Positions 44,950-54,033 of a stretch of 59,407 nucleotides of DNA are shown one piece after another (position 1 is the first letter of the stretch; each line of letters opens with the position of its first letter). The translations under genes and the position numbers were made by a program. The stretch is taken from NCBI RefSeq assembly GCF_004331155.1, contig NZ_SJNZ01000020.1, forward strand, positions 1 through 59,407. The letters are read 5' to 3'. The notes below the pieces were generated by a model. The model saw nothing but the letters and a program-made list of their open reading frames with translations, was not told the origin of the DNA and did not search any database. Origin of the DNA: Acinetobacter terrestris (GTDB lineage Bacteria > Pseudomonadota > Gammaproteobacteria > Pseudomonadales > Moraxellaceae).

Positions 44950-46956
44950 ATGGAACAGGGTCGTTTAGTACCGCAGTATCAATTGGTTGCGAAACAGTTA
45001 CTCAGAATTTCTAAAAGTCTAAATGAGATTTTTCAAGATCAGCTCAATATTGCTTTTGATCTGAATGCGCAAAATATGTTTCGTATTGATCAAGAGCGGC
45101 ATGCAGTACACGTCGCCAATGGTTTGTTTCAACTCAAATTCTATGCACCGGAATCCCCTCTGAAAAGCATCTTGCAGTGTGATTTTACTTATTCGGGGCA
45201 AAAAGCAGAAGCATTCGAAGAATTCATATTACATGATCTGTATTTTTTAACTGGTGATTTAAAGCCGCAACATTCTCTTTTTCTGCGTCAAAAAGCCCAA
45301 CAATTACGACAGTTATTACTCGAGCAGATTTATGTATGGGTTAATGGCGCTGAACGGATCAGTACTTATTTAAAATATCTGCGCGTAGATGAAGCTGAAA
45401 TTATTGATCAACTAATGATGAATGCAGGGATTTATCATTCAAAAGTTTTGACTGATTATGTGCTAAATAAAACAGCTGTACCTGAGACTCTTGTGCAAAT
45501 GCTGCAACAGATTTGCTCGATTCAGGTGGTCTGTGGGGATGAGTTTTTAGCGCTACAGCCATTGATGGAATGTCTGGATGAATTTTGTTTTAGCGCCTCG
45601 CAGTTTTTACCTGCTGCCATGTATCGCATTATGGCACTGTCATTTGAAGAGCGTTTTAATTTAAATGAGTTAATTGAACATCAAGATGATATTCAGCTGC
45701 TATATCGTCATGCACAAGAAAAAGCACAATTATTAGGTTTTGTCCGTTTAATGCGACGCGAACTTTGGCAACGTGATGATTTATTGTCAAAGCATAATTT
45801 TCTTCACGCCAGCTCTACAGTCTGGCAGAAAAAAGTCGCGAAACTGCCATTATTTGATTATCCACGTACAGTGAACTGGCTGTTTAAACAATCTGGTGAT
45901 GTGCTGGATTGGCTAAGTCGTCATATTCAGCACAGCAGTGTCAGGGTCGCCGTGACGGCTTTAAGTTTTCTAGATACCAGTCAGGTTCACCCGCAAGTCA
46001 TTTTAGCCACCTTGCAGTATTTTCAGCATTCTTCAGCACGCATGTTTATTCATAGTTGTCACTATTTTGCGATGCAGGAAGAATGGTTTAAACATGAAAA
46101 TAATCAGAGTGTGGTGTTAAAAGGGCAGCGACAAGCCCTAGATGATCATCGGATCGCGATTAGTCCTTCTATTTTGTACTTGGATGAATGGATGGAACTG
46201 ATGCGCAGTGTCGCCAAAGGCAATGAGCAAACCGTCAAGAAGATCTATTTGCGTTTAAGTCGGGTGATGCAGGCGTATATGTTGCATCTACAAAAAATAA
46301 CCCAGACATTACCTGAAGATCTGATGTTTTATCTCCGTCCGGAAACCCATCAGAACCGTGATTTTTATCCTGTATTACAGCGCTATAAAATGCAGCTGGA
46401 TGCGTTTAGGCAAATCTTTTATTTACGTGATCGGCATACCCGAGTGTCAGTTTTTGATTCCTATGTGCGAGATTATCTGGTCGATTATTTTAGTGACAAT
46501 AAAATGTTGCCCAAAAGCACAACCTGGATGGGGCTGTTTCATCAAGCCATTCATTGGCATGATCAAATCCAGAAACAGGAAATTATTACCCAGTTAAAGA
46601 AAAATTATGCTGAAGCTGTGTGGCAACCGCTCATCGTTGAGAAAAAGACTCAGTTTGCAGGCTGGAGCTTTGAAGAGCTGGCAGATTTAGACCGAATTAT
46701 CGAAGAGTCTAAAAGATGCCATCATTGCCTGGCAGTCAGCTATGCACAGCGTATTATGGAAGGGGAATATGTGGCTTTTCATATGGCATCCAAAACAGGT
46801 ACACACCATATGACTCTAGGCTGTCATTTAAGAGAGGGGCAGTTGCTCTATGACCAGCTGGAATATCCGCATAATCAGAAAGCCGAATATCTTTTTGTGA
46901 ATGTCGCTCTGCAATTTATCTCTTGGTTAAATTTACAGTTAATCGCGTTTAAGTGA
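44950..46956 (+). CDS. PcfJ-like domain protein of unknown function
   Basis: A 668-residue soluble protein. The C-terminal 80 residues resemble the PcfJ-like domain: LADLDRIIEESKRCHHCLAV, YAQRIMEGEYVAFHM, HHMTLGCHLREGQLLYDQLEYPHN, with the CHHC and the Gly-rich turn. PcfJ is known from a conjugative plasmid, and the domain is common in mobile and phage-like contexts. The rest is helical, with HEAT-like stretches (VRVAVTALSFLDTSQVHPQV). No transfer gene is near; it lies alone between the acyltransferase and a helicase gene. GAGGCGAG precedes ATG 44950. Confidence 0.55.
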   Translation: MEQGRLVPQYQLVAKQLLRISKSLNEIFQDQLNIAFDLNAQNMFRIDQERHAVHVANGLFQLKFYAPESPLKSILQCDFTYSGQKAEAFEEFILHDLYFLTGDLKPQHSLFLRQKAQQLRQLLLEQIYVWVNGAERISTYLKYLRVDEAEIIDQLMMNAGIYHSKVLTDYVLNKTAVPETLVQMLQQICSIQVVCGDEFLALQPLMECLDEFCFSASQFLPAAMYRIMALSFEERFNLNELIEHQDDIQLLYRHAQEKAQLLGFVRLMRRELWQRDDLLSKHNFLHASSTVWQKKVAKLPLFDYPRTVNWLFKQSGDVLDWLSRHIQHSSVRVAVTALSFLDTSQVHPQVILATLQYFQHSSARMFIHSCHYFAMQEEWFKHENNQSVVLKGQRQALDDHRIAISPSILYLDEWMELMRSVAKGNEQTVKKIYLRLSRVMQAYMLHLQKITQTLPEDLMFYLRPETHQNRDFYPVLQRYKMQLDAFRQIFYLRDRHTRVSVFDSYVRDYLVDYFSDNKMLPKSTTWMGLFHQAIHWHDQIQKQEIITQLKKNYAEAVWQPLIVEKKTQFAGWSFEELADLDRIIEESKRCHHCLAVSYAQRIMEGEYVAFHMASKTGTHHMTLGCHLREGQLLYDQLEYPHNQKAEYLFVNVALQFISWLNLQLIAFK

Positions 46957-47044
46957 CAGCTGCTGTCGTTAAACTTTTTTCTGTGCTTAACTTTTAGGGA
47001 AAAAATCGGTAGGCTATAGCCGTTAATTTACGGTTATAGGTCTT

Positions 47045-48760
47045 ATGAAACAAGAAACTGCACTCAAGCTTTTAAAAGCGGGCGAAAATGTCTTTTTAAC
47101 AGGTTCGGCTGGTGCAGGGAAAACCTATACGCTCAATCAGTACATCAATTATTTAAAAGCCCGTAAAGTACCGGTGGCGATTACTGCATCGACCGGGATT
47201 GCGGCAACCCATATGAATGGAATGACCATTCATACCTGGGCAGGCATTGGCATCAAGGATTTTTTATCCGATGCCGACCTGAAAAACATGAAAGAGCGCA
47301 AATACCTAAAAGAGCATTTGGAAAATGCCCAGGTGCTGATTATTGATGAAATCTCCATGTTGCATGCCAAGCAGCTGAATCTGGTCAATCAGGTTTTAAA
47401 ATATTTCAAAGAAAGCGATGACGCTTTTGGCGGGATTCAGGTGATTGTCGCAGGTGACTTCTTCCAGTTACCACCAGTGGGTAAAAATGATGAACGCAAT
47501 CGTGATAAATTCTGCTTTATGTCCGATGCCTGGGTCGAGGCGAAGTTCCGGGTCTGTTATTTGACTGAGCAGCATCGTCAAGGCAACGATTATTTAAATG
47601 ACATCTTAAATGCAATTCGTAGTCAAAGCATTACTGCGGAACATTTACAGGCTTTGGAACAAACCCGCCAGCAGGAAATTGGTGAAACCTTTACCCGTTT
47701 ATATACCCATAATATGGATGTGGATGCGATTAACTTTAAGCATCTGAATGCCATTGAAGCGGATGAGCGACAGTTTGAAGCGGTATGTGATGGCAATGAT
47801 AAACTGATTGAAACTTTAAAATCTTCGGTTCGTGCGCCTGAAAATCTGACCTTAAAGAAAAATGCTAAAGTTATGTTTGTAAAAAACAACTTTGATATGG
47901 GCTATATCAACGGCAGTTTAGGCGAAGTCATCGGCTTTGAAGAAGATGATGATCATGGTATTTTACCGAAAGTAAAACTGACTGATGGCACAGTGCTGAT
48001 TGTTACGCCTGAAACATGGTCGGTCGATAACGATGCCGGTAAAACCATTGCCAGTTTTCAGCAAATTCCACTGCGTTTGGCCTGGGCGATTACCATTCAT
48101 AAGTCTCAAGGCATGACCCTGGAAGCGGCTGAAATTAATCTGGCGCATACTTTTGAGAAAGGTCAGGGCTATGTCGCAATATCACGTCTAAAAGCCTTAA
48201 GTGGCTTAAAACTGCTCGGCATTAATGAGCAGGCTTTGGAACTGGATAGTTTGGCGATTAAAGCTGATCGACGTTTTCAGGAATTATCCACTGAAGCGGA
48301 AAATCATTTTGAGGCGATTGATTTGATGCCGCAACACAAAGCCTTTATACGTCATTGCGGCGGGACATTGAATGAAACTGAAATTCAGCGCAATGAAAAG
48401 AAAATAGCCAAAAGTGGTGGTAAAACCAATTATGCGACTGCGACACTGGATGAAACGCGTGAGCTGTTTGTCGAAGGTTATGAAATTCAGGATATTGCAG
48501 TTGAGCGTGGATTAACACCTGCAACCATTATTAATCATCTTGCCAAATTGCATAAAGAACAGGGCCTGGATATTTCTGTGGCACATCCGGGCGAAGAAGT
48601 GGTTGAACAGGTACGGAAAATTTATAAGCGTTTAATGAAGCGTCAAAGCCCGGAACATTTTAGTGAAGATGGCGTGATTAAACTGCGCCCAATCGTGGAA
48701 GCGACTACACCGCGTATGGGTTATGATCAGGTACGTTTGGCTTTACTTTTTGTTGAATAA
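47045..48760 (+). CDS. PIF1/RecD-like ATP-dependent DNA helicase
   Basis: A 571-residue superfamily 1B helicase. Walker A is GSAGAGKTYTLNQY, Walker B is LIIDEISML, motif III is VAGDFFQLPPVG, and the C-terminal motifs are RLAWAITIHKSQGMTLEAAEI and GQGYVAISRLKAL. A C-terminal helicase-associated HTH follows (EIQDIAVERGLTPATIINHL), as in helicases with an HTH_40 tail. It probably acts on recombination intermediates or stalled forks; function in Acinetobacter is not known. Confidence 0.85.
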   Translation: MKQETALKLLKAGENVFLTGSAGAGKTYTLNQYINYLKARKVPVAITASTGIAATHMNGMTIHTWAGIGIKDFLSDADLKNMKERKYLKEHLENAQVLIIDEISMLHAKQLNLVNQVLKYFKESDDAFGGIQVIVAGDFFQLPPVGKNDERNRDKFCFMSDAWVEAKFRVCYLTEQHRQGNDYLNDILNAIRSQSITAEHLQALEQTRQQEIGETFTRLYTHNMDVDAINFKHLNAIEADERQFEAVCDGNDKLIETLKSSVRAPENLTLKKNAKVMFVKNNFDMGYINGSLGEVIGFEEDDDHGILPKVKLTDGTVLIVTPETWSVDNDAGKTIASFQQIPLRLAWAITIHKSQGMTLEAAEINLAHTFEKGQGYVAISRLKALSGLKLLGINEQALELDSLAIKADRRFQELSTEAENHFEAIDLMPQHKAFIRHCGGTLNETEIQRNEKKIAKSGGKTNYATATLDETRELFVEGYEIQDIAVERGLTPATIINHLAKLHKEQGLDISVAHPGEEVVEQVRKIYKRLMKRQSPEHFSEDGVIKLRPIVEATTPRMGYDQVRLALLFVE

Positions 48761-48777
48761 GCTTCAATGCTTTGATC

Positions 48778-48805
48778 AAAAAGGACATCATTCGATGTCC
48801 TTTTT
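48778..48805. terminator. bidirectional intrinsic terminator
   Basis: AAAAAGGACATC-ATTC-GATGTCCTTTTT between convergent genes. Confidence 0.93.
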
Positions 48806-48830
48806 CTTTGAATTTTTGCAGATATGAATT

Positions 48831-49796
48831 TTATGACTTGTTAAATGTTTGTGATTTGGGTTCAGCGGTCATCATGCCCATGCCTGCAATCCATTCCTGA
48901 ATCGGTTCATAATAATGCACTTCCGAATCATATTCACCACTTGCAGAAAGCGCTGCGAATGCCGCAATCCAGGCTCGGATTTCCTGACCGCCACGTCCAC
49001 CATCACGGCGAATTTCGTCATTGCTCATATTGGCGAGGTAATCAAAGTCCGCATTTTTAAAGCGCTGCAATAAGTCTTTATCCCATTCCGGGTTCAGCGA
49101 GAGCGCGGCTGACATGTCGCCACTCGCCAAGCGTTGTCCAACCGCAATGATTTTGGATTGACGATGATCACGTGCTTCTGCTGTTGGGTTACGCCCCGCA
49201 ATTAAGAATTCCTGCACTTCGGGTGCTGCGGTGCTGATTTGAGGGGTCGGTGGATCATGCGATAAACCGCCCGATCCAATAATTAAAATGCGTTCATCTA
49301 AGCTTTTAAGATATTCGCCAATCACTTTACCCAGTTCAATCACCCGTTTGGTTCGTGGCATTGGTGCAGCAGCGCCATTAATAAATACGGGAATGACTGG
49401 ATAACGATCCAGCTGACCTTCACAAAGTAAATCCAGCGGTTGGGTAAAGCCATGATCGGCTTGCATACGATATGAATAGGAAACATCAATATCGTGCTCT
49501 AAGCAGTGTTCAATCAAAGCTAAGGCTTTATCCTCTGGAACGTTTAATGGCGCAGGTCCGTAGTTCCAGTCACCCGCAGCCCTTGCACGCACACCGACAC
49601 AGAAACTTGGCATCAGGTCGTAAAAGAAGCCATTAAAATGGTCTGGACCAAACACCACAATGAGCGTAGGGTCATACGCTTTAACCTGTTCCGCCAATTT
49701 TTGGAATGTTGCACGTGCAGCTGCTTCAATTTCTGCGGGAGGAGATGCAAAATCCAGTAAGGGTGTGTGCGAGACACATATCAGTTTTATCGGCAT
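48831..49796 (-). CDS. mhpB: extradiol dioxygenase, MhpB-type (2,3-dihydroxyphenylpropionate 1,2-dioxygenase)
   Basis: A 321-residue class III extradiol dioxygenase that cleaves the catechol ring with Fe(II). It follows E. coli MhpB closely: CVSHTPLLDF, VVFGPDHFNGFFYDLMPSFC, YRMQADHGFTQPL, VIPVFINGAAAPMPRTKR, IIGSGGLSHDPPTPQI, and the end YYEPIQEWIAGMG. The two His in SHTP and PDHFN with a downstream Glu form the iron site. No mhpA/C/D/E partner is in the window. Whether the physiological substrate is 3-(2,3-dihydroxyphenyl)propionate is inferred. Confidence 0.88.
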   Translation of the reverse strand: MPIKLICVSHTPLLDFASPPAEIEAAARATFQKLAEQVKAYDPTLIVVFGPDHFNGFFYDLMPSFCVGVRARAAGDWNYGPAPLNVPEDKALALIEHCLEHDIDVSYSYRMQADHGFTQPLDLLCEGQLDRYPVIPVFINGAAAPMPRTKRVIELGKVIGEYLKSLDERILIIGSGGLSHDPPTPQISTAAPEVQEFLIAGRNPTAEARDHRQSKIIAVGQRLASGDMSAALSLNPEWDKDLLQRFKNADFDYLANMSNDEIRRDGGRGGQEIRAWIAAFAALSASGEYDSEVHYYEPIQEWIAGMGMMTAEPKSQTFNKS

Positions 49797-50268
49797 TATT
49801 TTTTCTCAAATCTGCATTTATTAATGACTTGAGCTTAAATATAAAGCGACAGGTAAATACAATATTTATCTTTGATTGAACCATAGTCAAAACATTGATA
49901 TTAAACAGATGTGCTTAGCTTGATTATTTTTAGCGTGTTGAAATACAGCTGTTTAATTTATTACTGATGTGCTTTATATAGATAATATTGAAATTTTCAT
50001 AACCAGTTTGGTTTTAATTGCTGCAAAGCTAAGACCAAAGTTTTAAACAGGTTTAGGTTTTTAATTGAGGGAGAGTGAGTCAGATTATTGAGTGAACAAG
50101 ATTAATTAAAGTTGAATTTGAGGCAATATAAAAGTAATGCTTTAATTTGAAAAAAGAATTTGTTATGTTGTGTCTGAATAACAACAATTTGAATAAGTTT
50201 TAAAATAGAAAAAACAGGATGATTTTTTCTATAGCTCAAAACAATTAAAAAAATAAAAGGAAAAATTT
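49797..50268. other. long AT-rich non-coding stretch
   Basis: About 470 bases with no gene, tRNA or strong hairpin. It holds the leader and promoter of the gene at 50269 (ribosome site AAAAGGAAAAA) and of mhpB. No clear -35/-10 pair could be singled out. Confidence 0.4.
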
Positions 50269-50631
50269 ATGAAACAGTATCAGAGAGCGGCTCTCGCTTT
50301 AGTGGTGGCCAAGCTGGAATTTGGTGATAATAAATCCAATATTTATGATTATAACGAAAATGCCTATCCTCAAATAAGCGGCAATGTGAATCAACATGAA
50401 GCGAAACTTTATGATTATCAGCGATCAGTAATTTTTGAGGGGCGAAATACCGGTCGGGAGTTCAATTTATATGATTATGGCCATAGTGAATTTATCAGCT
50501 TAAAAAAGAAAGGCGTAAAAAAATACGAAGGTTATCATTACGGAAATTCAAGTTATTTCGAGATTACGATTTCTGGTTCTACCTTGAGTTTTTATGATTT
50601 GGGTACAGGGCAATATTATCGCTTTTCTTAA
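50269..50631 (+). CDS. small protein with five internal YDY-type repeats
   Basis: A 120-residue protein I do not recognise. It is built from a repeat of 20 to 22 residues, each led by a YDY-like triplet: IYDY at 25-28, LYDY at 47-50, LYDY at 67-70, GYHY at 88-91, FYDL at 108-111. Each is followed by a short strand, so a small beta fold or repeat of five hairpins is likely. No signal peptide beyond a weakly hydrophobic N-terminus. It abuts the decayed metE fragment on the other strand and looks like a transferred or replacement gene. Confidence 0.65.
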   Translation: MKQYQRAALALVVAKLEFGDNKSNIYDYNENAYPQISGNVNQHEAKLYDYQRSVIFEGRNTGREFNLYDYGHSEFISLKKKGVKKYEGYHYGNSSYFEITISGSTLSFYDLGTGQYYRFS

Positions 50632-50896
50632 AAGCTGATTCGTTTTATCCGAAGTAAATTGAGGTGAAATCATGCCTAAACGTACCGCATGCGTCAAAAT
50701 ACTGTCATAAAGCTACTCCCATAGCTACCAATGAAAGCCTTACATTAATTTCGCTTGCCCATTACTTGCTTTAACTGCTTGTGCTTTTGCCAAAAAATCG
50801 ACTGGAGTAGATCCGCCTTTCCACTAGCTTTCCTCGGCAAATTTAAGTTCACGTTTTGCCCATAATACGTGGGTAGCCTAGAATGTGAGAAGTAAT
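50632..50896 (-). pseudogene. metE: decayed 5' fragment of metE
   Basis: The minus strand from 50896 encodes ITSHILGYPRI, then after a one-base frameshift AKRELKFAEES, a TAG stop, WKGGSTPVDFLAKAQAVKAS, more stops, and after another shift LYDSILTHAVRLGMISPQF. These are in order the N-terminal segments of cobalamin-independent methionine synthase MetE (HILG-PRIGAKRELKFA, YWKG-ST, LYD--L). The start codon is ATT where ATG is expected. It ends where the 50269 gene begins to be read, and about 90 of some 750 codons remain. It is divergent from metR, as metE is in E. coli. Confidence 0.75.
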
Positions 50897-50988
50897 TCAT
50901 GATGTTTTTTCTGTAAATAGATTATTTCGTTGAAAACATCCTCGAATAAAACCAAACATGAAAAATGCTAATTAATTTTATGTTATAT

Positions 50989-51001
50989 TGAATAGTATTC
51001 A
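50989..51001. promoter_or_regulatory. MetR box
   Basis: TGAA-TAGTA-TTCA, an exact match to the MetR operator TGAA-N5-TTCA, in the gap between the metE remnant and metR and 132 bases before the metR start. Confidence 0.65.
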
Positions 51002-51132
51002 TTTTTATTTTTTGAAAATTTATCTGAGTGCTTATCTTTAAGTAGAATTATTTTCTAAAAGATTCCCGTGCATATAGCAAAGGTACATGTTTTTCACTCG
51101 GACAAAGTTTCATTTTGCGGGTTCTCCTTCTC

Positions 51133-52053
51133 ATGCTAGAAATTCGTCATCTCAAAACTTTAACGGCTTTGCGTGAGCATGGTTCATTGGTCGCTGCTGC
51201 CAATGATTTGTGTTTAACGCCATCAGCAATTTCGCATCAGCTGAAAGAACTGGACCATTGGTATGGGGTAGAAGTGGTGAATCGCCGTAGCCGCCCGGTG
51301 ACTTTTTCCAATGTGGGGCAGCGTTTACTCAAGTTGGCTGATGATGTATTGCCACAAATTCAGATTACCCAATCAGACATTACCCGTATTGTGCATGGTC
51401 AGACCGGGCGTATTATTTTTTCATCTGAATGTCATAGCTGTTTTGACTGGTTAATGCCTTTGCTCAATCAATATCGCCATTTATATCCAGATGTAGACCT
51501 GGACTTTGCTTCAGGTTTTGAATCCAATCCGCATGAACTTTTGCAAAATGCAGAATTTGATATGTTGATTACCGCAGATCCGATTGCATTAAAAGGCATC
51601 GAATATTTCCCGATTTTTGAATATGAATCACGTCTGGTTTTATCCAATACTCATCCCTTGGTGCGTGCAGAACGCATTACCGTTCAAGAATTGGCAGATG
51701 AGACCCTGATTACCTATCCAGTCGATAAGCACCGTCTGGATATCATGGCAAAACTGTTTATTCCTGCGAATATTCAACCTAAAAAGATACGCACGACCGA
51801 TTTAACCCAGATGTTGATTCAACTGGTTGCCAGTGGACGTGGTATTGCGGCACTTCCAGACTGGGTGGTGAATGAATATGAGCAAAAGGGCTGGGTCACT
51901 TCACGCCGTTTAGATTGCGTCTCTGCTAAAGGTTTGCGCCGTACTTTGTATGCGGGCTATCGAACTGAGGAGAAAGAGAAGAGTTACTTTGAAGGTTTCT
52001 TAAAGCAATTGGCTAAATTCTCGCAAAAGCGTAATCAGTATTATTCTGCATAA
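51133..52053 (+). CDS. metR: LysR-family methionine regulator MetR
   Basis: A 306-residue LysR regulator. The HTH begins MLEIRHLKTLTALREHGSLV and runs AAANDLCLTPSAISHQLKEL; the effector domain has the MetR-specific IIFSSECHSCFDWLMPLLNQY, LVLSNTHPL, LITYPVDKHRLD, and IQLVASGRGIAALPDWVV. In E. coli MetR with homocysteine activates metE, metH and others. Here the divergent metE is dead, so its remaining targets must be elsewhere. TTG 51115 is an upstream alternative start. Ends with the terminator at 52095. Confidence 0.93.
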   Translation: MLEIRHLKTLTALREHGSLVAAANDLCLTPSAISHQLKELDHWYGVEVVNRRSRPVTFSNVGQRLLKLADDVLPQIQITQSDITRIVHGQTGRIIFSSECHSCFDWLMPLLNQYRHLYPDVDLDFASGFESNPHELLQNAEFDMLITADPIALKGIEYFPIFEYESRLVLSNTHPLVRAERITVQELADETLITYPVDKHRLDIMAKLFIPANIQPKKIRTTDLTQMLIQLVASGRGIAALPDWVVNEYEQKGWVTSRRLDCVSAKGLRRTLYAGYRTEEKEKSYFEGFLKQLAKFSQKRNQYYSA

Positions 52054-52094
52054 AGAAAATCAATCATTTATTTAAAAATTGAGGTGATCAATAG

Positions 52095-52138
52095 AACAGA
52101 TGAGCTGGATTAATAGCTCATCTGTTGTTTGTCTTTTT
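52095..52138 (+). terminator. intrinsic terminator after metR
   Basis: AACAGATGAGCT-GGATTAAT-AGCTCATCTGTT (12 bp, perfect), followed after seven bases by T5. Confidence 0.8.
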
Positions 52139-52202
52139 AAATTGGAAAATAGAAAATCTTATAAAGACTGAGTTTTAATATGGGTCAATAACAAGCTTAA
52201 TT

Positions 52203-52655
52203 TTATGAATGCCCAATAAACAGAGTCAGTATCCCTGCGGCAATTAAAGGACCTACAGGAACACCGCGTAATACCGCAACACCTGCAACCGTACCAATCA
52301 ATAAACCTGCAACCACATCGGGCTGGTTGCTCATCAGTTTAACCCCACGTCCCCCCAGCCAGGCGACTAAAACACCAATCGCAATTGCCAGTAGTGATTT
52401 CCAGCTCATAAAGGATTTTAAAATTGCCTCTCCCGGAATTTTTCCGCTGGCAATAGGAGTGAGCACGCCAATGGTTAAAATAATGATGCCGATATTTAAA
52501 CCGTGTTGCTGCAAATAAGGGAAAAATTCACTCAGCGGGGTAATGCGAAAAACAATTAAAACACCGGCAGCAATCGTGACTGCACTGTTATGACTAAAGA
52601 TGCCGCAAGCCAATAAAACCAGTAAAACGATCAGATTTAAATCTAAATTGGACAT
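52203..52655 (-). CDS. DUF441 (YeaL-like) membrane protein
   Basis: A 150-residue inner membrane protein with four hydrophobic segments. It matches Yea[74 protein letters not shown], and [21 protein letters not shown]. Role unknown. The frame stays open upstream to 52913, but ATG 52655 gives the family length and N-terminus. Confidence 0.9.
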   Translation of the reverse strand: MSNLDLNLIVLLVLLACGIFSHNSAVTIAAGVLIVFRITPLSEFFPYLQQHGLNIGIIILTIGVLTPIASGKIPGEAILKSFMSWKSLLAIAIGVLVAWLGGRGVKLMSNQPDVVAGLLIGTVAGVAVLRGVPVGPLIAAGILTLFIGHS

Positions 52656-52796
52656 TACTTTCAGGGAGATGAGATAAATAAGATCCATTGTATCGGGTTT
52701 TGCGCTTAGATTTACTTTAAAGAGGCGTTGAACAATAAAATTAGGCTGTATTTCAGTATAGAATGCGGCTTTGATGATAGTTAAAGGATAAGGTTT

Positions 52797-53507
52797 ATGT
52801 TCTTGGAAAAGATGTTGCAATCGCAAGGTTTCGGTTCGCGTAAACATTGCCAGCAGCTCATTAAAAATGGAGCGATTGCCATCCAAGGTGAAGTCATCAC
52901 CAATGCAAAACATAAACTGGATTTAAATCATTTAAGTTTTTCCGTATATGGCGAACATTTTGAATATCGTGAAAAGGTCTATATCGCTTTAAACAAGCCG
53001 CAGGATTATGAATGTTCACATCAGGCCACGCACCATTTTAGTGTGTTTGATCTTTTTGATGATGTTTTGATGAACCGTGGTTTGCAATGTGTGGGCCGTT
53101 TAGATCAGGACACGAGTGGACTTTTATTACTTACCGATGATGGGCAGTTTCTGCAAGCCTTAACTCATCCAAAAAAACACGTGGCTAAAGTCTATCGAAT
53201 GCAAACGGCCGATTCTGTGACAGAGCAACAGATTCAGCAATTGCAGCAGGGCGTAGAATTACGTAATGAATCAGGTGTTTTTGCGGCAACAGATGTGATT
53301 CAGCTTTCGGAAAATGAATTACAGTTGACCATTCATCAAGGTGTTTATCATCAGGTGAAACGGATGTTAGCTGCTGTGGGCAATAAAGTTGAACGATTAC
53401 ACCGTCAGCAAATTGGGGCTTTAGCACTTCCTGAATTGGAACAGGGGAAGTGGATTTATTTAGATGAACAACAAGTTGAACTCGCCAAGACACGTATGGT
53501 TATCTAA
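52797..53507 (+). CDS. rsuA: 16S rRNA pseudouridine synthase RsuA
   Basis: A 236-residue enzyme that makes pseudouridine 516 in 16S rRNA. An S4 RNA-binding domain leads ([20 protein letters not shown]), followed by the catalytic domain with [17 protein letters not shown] (Asp about residue 103) and [20 protein letters not shown], close to RsuA. Size matches E. coli (231). A strong ribosome site AAAGGATAAGG precedes ATG 52797. Its end overlaps the GNAT gene on the other strand by 8 bases. Confidence 0.9.
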   Translation: MFLEKMLQSQGFGSRKHCQQLIKNGAIAIQGEVITNAKHKLDLNHLSFSVYGEHFEYREKVYIALNKPQDYECSHQATHHFSVFDLFDDVLMNRGLQCVGRLDQDTSGLLLLTDDGQFLQALTHPKKHVAKVYRMQTADSVTEQQIQQLQQGVELRNESGVFAATDVIQLSENELQLTIHQGVYHQVKRMLAAVGNKVERLHRQQIGALALPELEQGKWIYLDEQQVELAKTRMVI

Positions 53508-53943
53508 GGAAACAATGATAGGTCTGGAATTCATTATCTTTCACAAAGCCCATATGCTCATACAGTTTATGGGATTGATAATTGGTTTTTTGAGTTTCCA
53601 GGCTAATGCGTAATGCATTTTCATGACGTGCAAATAAAATGGCAGTATCAATCAGTTGTTTTGCCGAACCCTGACGTCGATAGATTGGGGTGACATATAC
53701 ATCATCTAAAATATAATAGGTTGAACAAGCGACCGAAGAAAATCCTAAATAAAGTAAAACAAAACCGGTAAAGACATTGTCTTTGATATGAATAAAAATC
53801 ACGCTTTCTTGATTTTCAAAGCGCTGTTTTAAGAATTGATAGGATAAATTCAGGTTGGAAGAAGCACCATAAAATTGGCGATATTCATCGAATAAAACTG
53901 CAAGTGGATGTAAATCTTCTAGAGTTGCGCGTCTTACGATCAT
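53500..53943 (-). CDS. GNAT-family N-acetyltransferase
   Basis: A 147-residue acetyltransferase. Motif A is VYVTPIYRRQGSAKQLIDTA, binding the CoA pyrophosphate, followed by the motif B segment NYQSHKLYEHMGFVKD. N-terminal IVRRATLEDLHPLAVLFDEY fits the fold. ATG 53943 is chosen because GGAG lies just before it, inside the codons of the ATG at 53955. Substrate unknown. Confidence 0.88.
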   Translation of the reverse strand: MIVRRATLEDLHPLAVLFDEYRQFYGASSNLNLSYQFLKQRFENQESVIFIHIKDNVFTGFVLLYLGFSSVACSTYYILDDVYVTPIYRRQGSAKQLIDTAILFARHENALRISLETQKTNYQSHKLYEHMGFVKDNEFQTYHCFLR

Positions 53944-54033
53944 TCTATACTCCATGCTTTTATTATCTTTGCATGAAGCATAACTAATTTTTTATATTCG
54001 GTTTTTTAAAATTTGTTTGTAAATGCGACACTG

